Assembly: GCA_911728455.2 (NCBI GenBank)
Contig: OU452240.1
Span: 2,232,001 to 2,296,000 of the forward strand
Origin: Marthasterias glacialis
Taxonomy: Eukaryota; Echinodermata; Asteroidea; Forcipulatida; Asteriidae
Length of the DNA: 64,000 bases
Direction of reading: 5' to 3'
Shown one piece after another: positions 1 through 10,409 of the stretch. Below the pieces are notes generated by a model. It made no database searches, was not told the DNA's origin, and worked only from the letters and a program-made list of their open reading frames with translations. Within the stretch, counting starts at the first letter, position 1; each line of letters begins with the position of its first letter. The position numbers and the translations under genes were made by a program.

Positions 1-87
1 CACGACCCTTGCTCTGGGGTTACACACCGATCTGCCGTATTACAATTATTCAACCGGCGTAAGTTTGTTCTTCTTCTTTTAATGCAA

Positions 88-255
88 TAGACCTTTATCA
101 TGCTGCAACCATCTTGGTCATGTTCCCTGTAACAAATAACAGTAATATATGCTAATTCAAAAAGGAACCAGACTATTTGCCCTTCCAGCCTCAGTTGGGT
201 TACATTGGTTTGAATGGGGGGAAAATCAAGATGGCCGCACCATGATAAAGGTCTA
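88..255. mobile_element. MITE-like element with imperfect ~29-bp terminal inverted repeats, in copy 1 intron 2
   Basis: The left end reads TAGACCTTTATCATGCTGCA and the right end is its near-complement, closing in CCATGATAAAGGTCTA. The inner ends carry CCATCTTGG and CAAGATGG. It is 168 bp with no coding capacity. The same element sits at the matching place in copy 2 (4604-4771), so it predates the gene duplication. Both outer ends are TA, which fits a Tc1/mariner-type TA target. Confidence 0.7.
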
Positions 256-504
256 TAGGCCGTATTTTTGCCTGCAACAGGGCGCCTTTTGGGAGTAGAT
301 TGGAGGTCAAACCATATAAACTGTGGTAAACCAGATGCAATTAGACTTCTAATAAAGCAGTTAATATACAACTTTTTAGATGTTTTCTTTTTATTGACAG
401 CTTTACAATGTAATCAATGTAAGATATTTGCTTGGAAACCTTTTAGTTTTGTACTTTCTAAATGGCATAAGTATTGCGCCCTCTGGCTGCCAAAAATATG
501 GCTC

Positions 505-600
505 ATTCGCCCATCACAAGGCCCACAGGCCACTCGAGGTGTGGTCTACTTTTTGTAGGGAAAGAAACTTGCCCTTATGAACAGAAACAAGACATGATGA
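505..600 (-). repeat. SINE body fragment (CGCCCATCACAAGGCC family)
   Basis: The stretch reading CGCCCATCACAAGGCCCACA, then CCACTCGAGGTGTGG and AAACAAGACATGA, matches the reverse complement of the 3' body of the tRNA-headed SINE at 53642-53995. Other fragments lie at 5015-5115, 17881-17955 and 39310-39470. Open frames across it are accidental. Confidence 0.7.
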
Positions 601-638
601 TGTATACATTTATTGGGGCACTCGCCATCCCCCTAACC

Positions 639-660
639 CCCCCCCCCCCCCCGGCTACGA
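639..660. other. Poly-C run and breakpoint of the exon 3 deletion
   Basis: A C homopolymer is followed by GGCTACG and then ATTGGTACTTT. In copy 2 the sequence GGCTACG occurs at 5165-5171 and the G before ATTGGTACTTT is base 5779. Copy 1 therefore joins sequences 608 bp apart, with 1 bp of microhomology (G). Confidence 0.75.
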
Positions 661-861
661 TTGGTACTTTATTACTATGAACTTAGTCATCAGTAAGCAT
701 TCAGACTGATATTACTAAATAAATAATATGTTTTGGATATGAATACCAATTCTGTGTTCTACCTGTAAGATTTACGTCAACGTGAAAACCGGTTCGTTTA
801 CTGCTACAATTCAAACAACCATCTTAAAGTTGGTTTCAGGTGCGCCACTTTGGGTGGTTTA

Positions 862-1037
862 AACACAGGAGACTTATGTGCAAAAGTGGAAAAAAACCAT
901 TCGTTTTGTCCGCCATACCAATTTTTTTTGCAAAGAGCCGCTTCAATTTCACTCCAAGAGGCTCATGCACATTGATTTCCACTCTGAAAAGAGCCAAAAT
1001 GACATCACTCTTTTGCATAAACTTAAAGAGTATAGTT
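862..1037 (-). mobile_element. AGAGTG-rich MITE family copy, in copy 1 intron before exon 4
   Basis: On the reverse strand this reads CTCTTTAAG...AAAAGAGTGATG...TTTGGCTCTTTT...GAGTGAAA...GCGGCTCTTTGCAA and TTGGTATGGCGGACAAAACG. The same order of motifs is found at 23361-23608 and 50660-50917. The orthologous copy is at 5978-6152. Confidence 0.65.
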
Positions 1038-1741
1038 TGATTCTTGTTTCATTATTTTGTTTTCTCGAGGTACACTAAATCCGGCGAATTTAATCGAATC
1101 ACGTACAATGACACTGGCAGGGCGCCCTATGTGACGCTACCTGTGGAGAAGGTGACTGAGATGTACAAAGCCATCAAGATTTTTAATCAAGTGATGTATC
1201 GACCAGAAAACCTGGTTCAACACCGGCTAACTGCAGGTGCGTAGAGCAGGGAGGGGGGGAATGGTGAGTGTGTAAGGTGGGGAAAACGTGCAATAACAAT
1301 AAAATTATAAATAAAGTGTTCTGTCCTTAATGCCCATTAATATGTGTGATTATTTATTTATTATTTTTTTTATTGTTTTTTTTTGACAACTTTGTTTTAT
1401 TTTTTACAGGCGAGATAGCCGTTTTCCACAACAGCCGTGTTCTACACGGTAGAAGTGCCTTTACCGTGACGAAAGCTGGCAGCCGACATCTCGAAGGTGG
1501 CTACATTGACTGGGACGAAGCTCATTCGCGCATGCGTGTTCTTCGAGAGAAGCTTTTTGGAGACAAGCGTCTGTGAAAGTTCCCATAGATTTATCAATCG
1601 CGTTTTTCGGAATGATTCGATTCGTCACATTCCTTCCTCGTATATTCTCTACATGCGTAAATGGATGCATTGCCTTCAAATCTCTTAAACTTAAAGTGTT
1701 TTAGAATCACTCCATATCCTTTCAACACTTGTTCATGTAAT

Positions 1742-2013
1742 GGGAGACTTTTGAGACGATAGCGGGCGTCCCACAGACCGGTCCTTTTAAATTGTTCTCA
1801 GCGATGAAAACAAAAGAGAGGTTGCATGACCCCGAGAAAAGTTCGTTTCTCAGCCATGTACAAACTCAATGGCTGGCGCGTCACCTGCTGAATGATTTCC
1901 AACGTGTGTTTGTACACACGGCATTAGGAAAAGGTCTCGGGTGACGTCACGTGAAACCTCTCTGGAAAAGGACCGGTCTGTGGGACGCCCGCTATCGTCT
2001 CAAAAGTCTCCCG
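1742..2013. mobile_element. MITE with 46-bp perfect terminal inverted repeats, private to copy 1
   Basis: The left arm begins GGGAGACTTTTGAGACGATA (1742) and the right arm ends with the exact complement (closing at 2013). The arms match over 46 bp with no mismatch that I can see. The element is about 272 bp with no coding potential. In copy 2 the same place (7535-7570) reads straight through from TTCATGCAAT to GCTACAGCGTGTTGTAATT, so it is an empty site. No clear target-site duplication was found. Confidence 0.85.
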
Positions 2014-2079
2014 TTGAACAAAAACCTACAGCGTGTTGTAATTAGTGAGTATAGTGATTTAACAAAAAATACATTTGCC

Positions 2080-3210
2080 CTCTCTGAAATACAACCAGCG
2101 GAAACCACCCTCTACATAGAAACATACGGTACGCCATTTTGCGAAGTTGAAAATTTGGTTCTTCAAAACGGCGGACCGTGTTCTATCACAAAATTAAACT
2201 AAAACCACACAATCTCAAGGGATATTACGTGGATTGTTTTATTCTACTTTTAATTGTTAAATATCTATTCAGTCATATTCATTTCATAACTAATGCTTTT
2301 TATGGCCCAAAAGAGCCCAATCCGAAGGCAACGTGCGCCTTTTTAACTGGTAGCAAAAGATGGCTGAAGACATTCAGGATTATCCAAATTCGGCGTTTCC
2401 GTGATTGTCGAAGTAACTGCTTTTATTCAACGTAAAATAATCTTTCGGAAAGAATCTTTCAACAACTGGTGTTGGGTAAACTATGGGTGGACATAAATGC
2501 ATATAAACAAAAGTATTACAATACAAATATTGAAAAAAACTTACAATGAAATCAGAAGAAACTATACAGAAATTATTTGCGAATGCACGGAGGAATGAGA
2601 ATTACAAACTGGTGGTTACAATTTGGAAATAAAAGACAGTTCCAGATTAAAGTATATTATAATTAATCATTACGATAAATATGTTAACGTTGCTGTAAGT
2701 CGCCATCTTTTTACACGAAAGTGACGTCACTAATCCAGTCGGCCTCCACTGTACCCAGCCCCACGAGTAGTAGACTTGATTTCAAGTCTGAGATCGTGAT
2801 TATTTGTCTGCATCAGCCATGGGAAACGCAATTTGCCGCGATCTCAGACTTTGTCCTCATTTTTATTATGGGATAGGCATATTATTTGTTCATAACTGAA
2901 ATTTACATAATAATACGGACGCCAGATATAAAGGTCCATTAGGACGCCTCAAAAGACCCGTATGCCGTGTCAATAACTTATCACTCTAAAACTTAAAGGG
3001 GCTGTGTCGTCACAATGATAGCAGACCTGTGGCCGTGCATGGAAAGATGAACTTTTACCCACATACGGTCAAATCAAAGAAGGTGCCGTTGCTTTGTCAA
3101 ACCATTATGGTCAAACTGTGATGTGACCACAGGCGCGGACGCGAGCATGGTAACTGGGATATTCAAATGATCGGTATAATCATGGCGACGCAGACCCTTC
3201 ATTAAGCAGA
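2080..3210. repeat. 3' flanking block of copy 1, paralogous to 8545-9650 and 9656-10421
   Basis: Shared landmarks include CCCTCT..GAAATACAACCAGC, a pair of inverted segments around a CGCCATTTTG / CAAAATGG or CAAAACGG motif, ATGAAATCAGAAGAAACTAT, CACGAAAGTGACGTCACTAA and the terminal-inverted-repeat element at its end. Copy 1 and copy 2 are diverged here by scattered substitutions and small indels. No gene was recognised; open frames of 60-85 codons are not conserved with signal. Confidence 0.75.
2998..3200. mobile_element. GCTGTGTCGTCAT-terminal MITE, degenerate copy 1
   Basis: Starts GGGGCTGTGTCGTCA and ends in the decayed opposite end TATAATCATGGCGACGCAGA. The interior has GTGGCCGTGCATGGAAAGAT, and AAACTGTGATGTGACC followed by a CG-rich core. 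It belongs to the family whose best copy is 33459-33695. Confidence 0.75.
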
Positions 3211-3439
3211 CTGCTTGTATTTAATACTGGTACAGCTAATCTACAGGCCATTAATAGTAATTGGTGCGTTTTTATTATACCTATAAAGCATTACGTGTAT
3301 AGTCAATACGTGATTTGAAACCAGGATGTTTTGTCGCATGATCCACATTCTAGGCAAAGTATTCCATATGTGTACCATACACAAAACTATAGCAAGTCAA
3401 ATTCATCGTCCCTAAATTTGCCACCAAGGCACAAACAAA
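3201..3439 (+). promoter_or_regulatory. Presumed 5' flank and 5' UTR of BBOX1-like copy 2
   Basis: This is the 240 bp between the end of the MITE and the start codon. TA-rich stretches (TATTTAATA near 3218, TTATACCTATAAAG near 3275) could act as TATA-like elements, but no convincing core promoter stands out. The start codon context is ACAAAATGA, with A at -3. An untranslated exon upstream cannot be excluded. Confidence 0.35.
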
Positions 3440-6400
3440 ATGACAACGACTCCCAGTTTTGTAAGCTTGACGAGGGACGATTCTGCCCGATGGTACGTAG
3501 TGAGAGCAGACAACGGGTACGAGGGGAGGTATCCATACGTCTGGTTGAGAGATAACTGCCGATGCTCGCAATGTTACCACCCATCGTCCTGGCAAAGGTC
3601 CTCTCAAATGGCTGACTTGGATCCAGACGTGATACCGGCCAGCCAGGAACTAATCGACGAGGGCAGAGTGTTGAGGGTCATCTGGCCCGACGGGCACCGC
3701 AGTGACTTCAGTGCCGAGTGGCTGAATCGCCAGCGGTTCTCGAAGTCCGAGAAAGACGTGGTAACTAGCCTTGAATTGCAGACGTGGGGAGGAGAGTTGA
3801 ACGGAAATATACCCACCTTTGAGTTCAAGAAACTGGTGCAGGACGACGAGGAACTGTACAACTGGCTCAAAGTCTTGACCACAAAGGGTCTAGCAATCGT
3901 GCGGGACGCGCCAAAGGAGAAGGGGGCTGGTCAACAACTAGCAGAAAAAGTGGCTTATCTGAAGACAACCATCTATGGGTAAGATTCCCCGGAGACCCAC
4001 CCACCCCTCCACACACAAGATCTTACCTCCCTCCCCCATTCATCCCGAGACTTAATATCATAATAAGACCTCCCTTTTCAAGACTGACGGTATCTTAAAT
4101 AATAATACATATCCTAAATTAAATTTATTACAGCCGGATATTTCATTCCTATAATCATAATCTGGTTTGCATTATATCTTGTATGGATGATTATTGTGAC
4201 TCATGCTTTATTTATTTAGTTATGATGTAAATAGAGGTACAGAGTCCCATGAGCCGTCATGTCTTCCGATCCATTAGATAGGACACGGCGCTCCCGTATA
4301 ACCCCACCCCCTTCGAGACCCTTGATCCTTGTTGTGATTGTAAACAATGGTATAATTCAATAATTCAGAGACTAAGCACACATGCCCCTGAACCGACCGA
4401 CCCCCGCCACTGCTTCACATTTTGATTATTATTATTTGTAGTATTTATAATTCTTTGTAAATTCTCAGTGAGCAGTCCCAAGTGTTGAGTAAACATGACG
4501 CAAGCAACCTGGCCTACACGACCCTTGCTCTGGGGTTACACACCGATCTGCCGTATTACAATTATTCACCCGGCGTAAGTTTGTTCTTCTTCTTTTTATG
4601 CAATAGACCTTTATCATGCTGCAACCATCTTGGTCATGTTCCCTGTAACAAATAACAGTAATATATGCTAATTCAAAAAGGAACCAGACTATTTGCCCTT
4701 CCAGCCTCAGTTGGGTTACATTGGTTTGAATGGGGGGAAAATCAAGATGGCCGCACCATGATAAAGGTCTATAGGCCGTATTTTTGCCTGCAACAGGGCG
4801 CCCTTTGGGAGTAGATTGGAGATCAAACCATATAAACTATGGTAAACCAGATGCAATTAGACTTCTAATAAAGCATTTAATATACAACTTTTTAGATTTT
4901 TTTTTATTGACAATTTTACAATGTAATCAATGTAAGATATTTGCTTGGAAACCTTTTAGTTTTGTACTTTCTAAATGGCATAAGTATTGCGCCCTCTGGC
5001 TGCCAAAAATATGGCTCATTCGCCCATCACAAGGCCCACAGGCCACTCGAGGTGTGGTCTACTTTTTGTAGGGAAAGGAAACCTGCCCTTATGAACAAAA
5101 ACAAGACATGACGATGTATAAATTTATGGGGGCACTCGCCATCCCCCCCCCCCCCCCCCCCCCCGGCTACGCCGGTGCCCGTGACTTTTTAGAGTGTTTT
5201 GTTTGCTTTGCCGAGGCTTTGTTGTTGTAAGTTGTTTTTTAAGTGTTTTTTATGTTTTATCGTACCCAGATTCAAATGCTACACTGCATTGTCCAGACCG
5301 ACGCCCAAGGCGGAGAAAGTCAATTTGCGGACGGTCTGAACGTAGCCGAGCAGATCAGAAGGGAATTCCCCAATGCGTACCGACTCTTACGAACGCAGGA
5401 CGTAGACTTCCGGGATGTTGGTGAAGATTACCGGACCTACCACATGAAAAGCTTTCGACCAATCATCGAGTATGTAAACAATGATAACCACAATTTAAAA
5501 AGTTAAAGGTGAAATAAAGGATTGGTAAAGCTGATCTGGTGCAGTTGTCTTACTTTGTGTGATTCAATACACACATGAAAAAAACAAACCTGTGAAAATT
5601 TGGGCTCAATCCGTCGTCCGAGTCACTAGAAATTAGTGGGGAAAAAAATGTGCACACTTTTCAGCATGTAAAAGCATTGTCCTTGCTTTCGATTGTTACA
5701 ACCGAAATTAAAATCGGGGTCTTCTAATGATATTTTAAAGGCTTTGACAGTATTTCAGACAGAAATATTTCTATGGAAGATTGGTACTTTATTACTATGA
5801 ACTTAGTTTTCAGTAAGCATTCAGACTGATATTACTAAATAAATAATATGTTTTGGATATGAATACCAATTCTGTGTTCTACCTGTAAGATTTACGCAAC
5901 GTGAAAACCGGTTCGTTTACTGCTACAATTCAAACAATCATCTTAAAGTTGGTTTCAAGTGCGTCACTTTGATTGGCTTAAACACCGGAGACTTATATGC
6001 AAAAGTGAAAAAAACACTCGTTTTGTCCGCCTTACCAATCTTGCAAAGAGCCGCTTCAATTTCACTCCAAGAGGGTCATGCACATTGATTTCCACTCTCA
6101 ATAGAGCCAAAATGACATCACTCTTTTGCATAAACTTAGAGAGTATAGTTTGATTCTTGTTTCATTATTTTGTTTTCTCGAGGTACACTAAATCCGGTGA
6201 ATTTCATCGAATCACTTACAATGACGCTGGGAGGGCGCCCTATGTGACGCTACCTGTGGATAAGGTGACTGAGATGTACAAAGCCATCAAGATTTTTAAT
6301 CAAGTGATGTATCGACCAGAAAACCTGGTTCAACACCGGCTCACTGCAGGTGCGTAGAGCAGGGGTTGGTATGTGTGTGTGTGTGTGTGTGTGTGTGGGC

Positions 6401-7423
6401 ATGTTTGACCATATGCTCCGAGGACATTTTACAATGGGACAATGGGACAATAGGACAATGGGACAATAGGTCCTCGCTAGTCAGTTCTTTGTTTTCATGG
6501 GTCCTCGGACGCCATTTGTGTACAAAACCAATGGAGATTGCTTCAGTACAGGAACAATAGAATTAACAATAGAAATCCTTGGACATAATGGTGATACACG
6601 ACTGTGTGTGTGTGTGTGTGTGGGTGGGGGCGGGGGGCGACTGTGGCAAAAAGAAAGATTAAATATGCAAAAAAAAAGAAAAGAAACATAACAATGTTAA
6701 GACAATAAACCTAATGAGTCGTGACGTCGTACAGCCTTACCATATACGCTGTTTCATTCACGGGGCAAAATATTAATTAAGTAACACGTACATTAATAGT
6801 TAAAATTTTAATCAATAATTATTACTTGTTTGTTTATTTGTTTGTTTGTTTGTTTGTTTGTTTGTTTGTTTAGTTATTTAGTTATTTAGTTATTTATGAA
6901 TTTATTTATCTTTTTTTATTATTTATTTATAAACATAATACACTAATAAAAACAGGAAAAGGAAACAATAGACAGACCAGCAGTTTGAAAAGGTAGCACC
7001 CTGTACGGATTTAAAACAAGTTGACTCAATTACTATCAAGTTGATCTCCTGATGGCTCAATTTAAGCCTCGGACATTACAGAAAATAAATTATAAAAAGT
7101 GGCCTTATGAGAACATGTAACAAAATGGAACAGCGTAAAAACGCGCCATTGCAATATTAAATAAAGTGTTCTGTGCTTAATGAGTGTGTGTGATTTATTA
7201 TTATTATTATTTTTTGTATGACATTTTTGTTTTATTTTTTTAAACTCTTTTTATAGGTGAGATAGCCGTTTTCCACAACAGCCGTGTTCTACACGGTAGA
7301 AGAGCCTTTACAGTGACGAAAGATGGCAGCCGGCATCTTGAATGTGGCTTCATCGACTGGGACGAAGCTCATTCGCGCATGCGTGTTCTTCGAGAAAAGC
7401 TTTTTGGCGACAAACGTCTGTAA
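3440..7423 (+). CDS. BBOX1: Gamma-butyrobetaine dioxygenase (BBOX1-like), copy 2, five exons, complete
   Basis: Exons: 3440-3978, 4469-4574, 5270-5469, 6183-6349 and 7257-7423, all with GT-AG borders and compatible phases (2, 0, 2, 1). The product is 392 aa, close to the about 387 aa of vertebrate BBOX1. The family hydroxylates gamma-butyrobetaine to L-carnitine using 2-oxoglutarate, O2 and Fe(II), the last step of carnitine synthesis. N-terminal Zn-binding domain: WLRDNCRCSQC (Cys40, Cys42, Cys45) plus His86 in DGHRSDF. Dioxygenase core: His204 and Asp206 in GLHTD, and His350 in VLHGR. The C-terminal motif is HLECGFIDWD, where the family and copy 1 have Gly in place of the first Cys-position residue (HLEG). 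Trimethyllysine dioxygenase is the alternative, but the length and the C-terminal SRHLE..DWD stretch favour BBOX1. Introns are packed with MITEs and repeats. Exon borders were set by reading frame and homology, not transcripts. Confidence 0.92.
4604..4771. mobile_element. MITE-like element in copy 2 intron 2, orthologue of 88-255
   Basis: Same TAGACCTTTATCATG / CATGATAAAGGTCTA ends, same 168-bp length and same position as in copy 1. Confidence 0.7.
5015..5115 (-). repeat. SINE body fragment in copy 2 intron 2
   Basis: Orthologue of 505-600, followed by the 20-base poly-C run at 5145-5164. Confidence 0.65.
5515..5880 (+). repeat. Dispersed repeat family A (GGGCTCAATCCGTCGTCCGA), intron 3 of copy 2
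   Basis: Ordered landmarks: AACAAACCTGTGAAAATTTG, GGGCTCAATCCGTCG, AGCATGTAAA, CAACCGAAATTAAAATCGGG, CAGAAATATTTCTA and TGAATACCAATTCTGT. Related copies are 51115-51470 (+) and a rearranged copy at 29575-30195 (-). In copy 1 only the right end survives, after the deletion point. Confidence 0.7.
5978..6152 (-). mobile_element. AGAGTG-rich MITE family copy, intron 3 of copy 2
   Basis: Orthologue of 862-1037; reverse-strand motifs GAGTGATGTCATTTTGGCTC and GGCGGACAAAACGAGTG. Confidence 0.6.
6367..6910. repeat. Repeat-rich expansion of intron 4 in copy 2: (GT)n, GGGACAAT octamers, (TTTG)n
   Basis: A (TG)n tract at 6371-6396 is followed by four or five GGACAATG/GGACAATA units at 6435-6472, a second (TG)n at 6603-6621, and (TTTG)n grading into (TTTA)n at 6826-6910. 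Copy 1 intron 4 is only 173 bp against 907 bp here. Confidence 0.85.
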
Positions 7424-7599
7424 AAGTTCCCAGAGATTTCTCAATCGCGTTTTCGGAATGATTCGATTCGTCACGTTCCTTCCTCGTAATCTCTACTAGC
7501 TTTTAAAGGCTAGAATCACTCCATATCCTTTTAAGAGTTGTTCATGCAATTTAAAAAAAAAAGCTACAGCGTGTTGTAATTAGTGAGTAGTGATTCAAT

Positions 7600-8545
7600 G
7601 GAAAATGGAAAAGTTTAAAAGTTTGTGCACCCCTACTTAGTTTGATGAGCCATTCACTACATGTCTGTTGCTGTGACCCCGTGAACGGTAGCCCTTTTGC
7701 ACAATGCAGCAAGTCACTTTTTTAGCTTCTTGGCTTTTGTTTTCCTTTTTGAAATCCATGGTTGTAGAGAACTAGTTTGCATACGAAAGAAACTGTTTTG
7801 AAAGCACAAAGGTAACTAGAGGCTTGCGTTGGCAGCAGTAGTGTACAGGTGTGTGAACAGTGTGTAAAGGTGAGTAAAGTTTAACGGTCCGTCGGAGACA
7901 GTAGTTAGATAATTCTGAGATCTCGAGAAGAGAAAATTGTGTTTATGAGAGATCTTGCCTCTATATATCAGTGTCACCAAGCATAATACTACATCTATAG
8001 CATACATTTAATGATTTAGGCAGCGAAAATAAAGTAGTTTATATCGATTAAAGATAGAAAGAACCTGAGCCAGTTTTGGGCTTACACGAACACCACAGTG
8101 TACTTTAGAGAATTTCGTCAACCCCTACAACCAAACAATGTTGGGGTTCGACACCTTCGAGATGAATCTGAACTGGTTACGATGTTCTGACGTAGAAACG
8201 CCAGAGACAACCTCACTACGGTACCACTGACGCCACCAGGCTCTGCGGGATAGTGGACAGCCACTGTTTTCCCAATGACCATCCTCACCCGACTGAGTAA
8301 ACCCCACGACCTCATAACAAGTTCACACGAGCTCATTTTGTAAATAGTTAAGAAAGCATCTTCAATCTTGTAAAATAACTCTTTAGAGTCACAATTTACA
8401 GTTAATTAGAACTTAGAGAAAATTAATTTGTAAAATAAGTATACTTAAACTATAGAGTTTTTTTTTTCATTGCGCTTGAAAACAGCGGTTTTATTGGGAC
8501 ACTAGTTGGGAAACGATAAAACTGAGAAATATCCTGACACACATA
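7600..8545. mobile_element. Insertion private to copy 2, containing a solo-LTR-like segment
   Basis: Copy 1 runs directly from AATTAGTGAGTATAGTGATT (about 2040-2060) to TTTGCCCTCTCTGAAATACA (about 2075-2095). Copy 2 has about 950 bp between the equivalent points. Apart from the LTR-like part (7763-8129) the content is unrecognised. A 72-codon reverse frame at 8118-8336 has no recognisable domain. Confidence 0.6.
7763..8129 (+). mobile_element. LTR-like segment (TGTAG...CTACA) with TATA box and AATAAA
   Basis: 367 bp bounded by TGTAGAGAAC and ACCCCTACA, a 5-bp inverted terminal match of the TG...CA kind. Inside are CTATATATCA at 7971 and AATAAA at 8028 in the order expected for an LTR. No second LTR, internal coding region or target duplication was seen, so it is a candidate only. 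Confidence 0.35.
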
Positions 8546-9433
8546 ATATATCTGCCCTCTATGGAATACAACCAGCTGAACCAACTCTACAAAGAGACAT
8601 ACGGTCCGCCATTTTGTGGAGTCAAAAAATGGGTTCTACAAAATGGCGGACCGTGTTCTGTCACGAAATTTTAAACAGGAACCGCGCAATTTCAACGGGA
8701 TATTACGTGAATTGTTATATATTCTGCTTTTAAAATATCTATTCAGTCATATTCATTTCATATCAAACGCTTTTTATAGCCCAAAATCGCCTGATCCGAA
8801 AGCAACGTGCCCCTTTTTTAGATGGAAGCGAAAGGTTGGCCAAAGACATTCGTGATATTATTCCAAATTTGGCGCGTCCGTGACTGGCGACGGACATCAT
8901 CTATGAACAAATGGTGCTGGGAAAACTATGGGTGGACATTAATGATGTCAACAAAAGTATTACAATAAAATTATTTAAAAAACGTACAATGAAATCAGAA
9001 GAAACTATACAGAAATTGCACGAGTGCACGGAGGAATGAGAATTACAAAATGGTGGTTACAATTTGGAAATAAAAGAAAGTTCCAGATTAAAGTATATTA
9101 TATTTAATCATTAGGAGAAATATGTTAACGTTGCTATTAGTCGCCATCTTTTTACACGAAAGTGACGTCACTAATCCAGTCAGCCTCCGCTGTACCCAGC
9201 CCTACGAGTATAGTAGACTTGATTTCAAGTCTGAGATCGTGATTATTTTGTCTGCATCAGCCATGGGAAACGCAAGTTGCCGGCTGCGGTCTCAGACTTT
9301 CTTCTCATTTGTATTTATATGTAATCATAACTGAAATTTACATAATAATACGAATGCCAGATATAATGGTCAACAAGGACGCCATAGAAACCCCGTAGGT
9401 CGCGTCTATTACTAATTCACTCTATCACTTAAA

Positions 9434-9642
9434 GGGGCTTTGTCGTCATGATTATAGCAAACCTGTGGCTGTGCATGGAAAGATGAACTCTCACCCAGAT
9501 ACTGCACAGACACGCGCGCTTGCGGTCAAATCGCAAAGGGCAATGTCTTTGTCAAACTGTGATGTGACCGCCGGCACACACGCGCGTGTAGTAACTGGAT
9601 CGTTCTTTTTACTGCTGTAAACATGACGTCACAGTCCCTAAA
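9434..9642. mobile_element. GCTGTGTCGTCAT-terminal MITE, copy 2
   Basis: Begins GGGGCTTTGTCGTCATGATT, ends CATGACGTCACAGTCCC, and contains CCTGTGGCTGTGCATGGAAA and alternating GCGCGC tracts. Confidence 0.75.
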
Positions 9643-10200
9643 GCATTTTTTTTTTGACGGACATCATCTATGAACAAATGGTGCTGGGAAAACTATGGGT
9701 GGACATCAATGATGTCAACAAAAGTATTACAATAAAATTATTTAAAAAACGTACAATGAAATCAGAAGAAACTATACAGAAATTGCACGAGTGCACGGAG
9801 GAATGAGAATTACAAAATGGTGGTTACAATTTGGAAATAAAAGAAAGTTCCAGATTAAAGTATATTATATTTAATCATTAGGAGAAATATGTTAACGTTG
9901 CTATTAGTCGCCATCTTTTTACACGAAAGTGACGTCACTAATCCAGTCAGCCTCCGCTGTACCCAGCCCTACGAGTATAGTAGACTTGATTTCAAGTCTG
10001 AGATCGTGATTATTTTGTCTGCATCAGCCATGGGAAACGCAAGTTGCCGGCTGCGGTCTCAGACTTTCTTCTCATTTGTATTTATATGTAATCATAACTG
10101 AAATTTACATAATAATACGAATGCCAGATATAATGGTCAACAAGGACGCCATAGAAACCCCGTAGGTCGCGTCTATTACTAATTCACTCTATCACTTAAA

Positions 10201-10409
10201 GGGGCTTTGTCGTCATGATTATAGCAAACCTGTGGCTGTGCATGGAAAGATGAACTCTCACCCAGATACTGCACAGACACGCGCGCTTGCGGTCAAATCG
10301 CAAAGGGCAATGTCTTTGTCAAACTGTGATGTGACCGCTGGCACACACGCGCGTGTAGTAACTGGATCGTTCTTTTTACTGCTGTAAACATGACGTCACA
10401 GTCCCTAAA
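10201..10409. mobile_element. GCTGTGTCGTCAT-terminal MITE, copy 3
   Basis: Copy of 9434-9642 carried in the second unit of the 767-bp tandem duplication. Confidence 0.75.

Larger units (their letters stand above)
1..1576 (+). pseudogene. BBOX1-like gamma-butyrobetaine dioxygenase, copy 1, partial and missing exon 3
   Basis: This is the 3' part of a 2-oxoglutarate/Fe(II) dioxygenase gene paralogous to the intact copy downstream. Visible exons are the end of exon 2 (1-58, encoding GLHTDLPYY with the HxD iron ligands, donor gtaagt at 59), exon 4 (1070-1236) and exon 5 (1410-1576, ending in TGA, with the second iron-ligand His in VLHGR). Exon 3 of the paralogue (200 nt) is absent because about 608 bp are missing at 659/660. 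Exon 2 ends in phase 0 and exon 4 starts in phase 2, so splicing 2 to 4 reads Gly-Val-His-stop. Exons 4 and 5 keep open frames: by eye, exon 4 has 7 differences from copy 2 in 167 nt, 3 of them replacements. The loss is therefore either recent or an assembly error at the poly-C run. Exon 1 lies outside the window. Identification is strong; calling it a pseudogene is inference. Confidence 0.8.
4517..7545 (+). repeat. Gene-containing block of copy 2 paralogous to 1-1740
   Basis: Base 1 of the window corresponds to 4517. Matching segments by eye are 1-659 with 4517-5171, 660-1260 with 5780-6360, and about 1290-1740 with 7155-7545. The non-matching parts are the 608-bp deletion in copy 1, about 730 bp extra in copy 2 intron 4, and the private MITE of copy 1. 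Confidence 0.85.

Noticed and set aside
8118..8336. Reverse frame of 72 codons behind the dioxygenase gene
   Set aside because: Looks somewhat coding-like in composition but lies in the copy 2-specific insertion beside the LTR-like segment and has no recognisable domain.
9122..10101. Two identical 70-codon frames starting MLTLLLVAIFLHESD
   Set aside because: Identity comes from the recent 767-bp tandem duplication. The more diverged unit behind copy 1 does not keep the frame, and no domain is recognisable.
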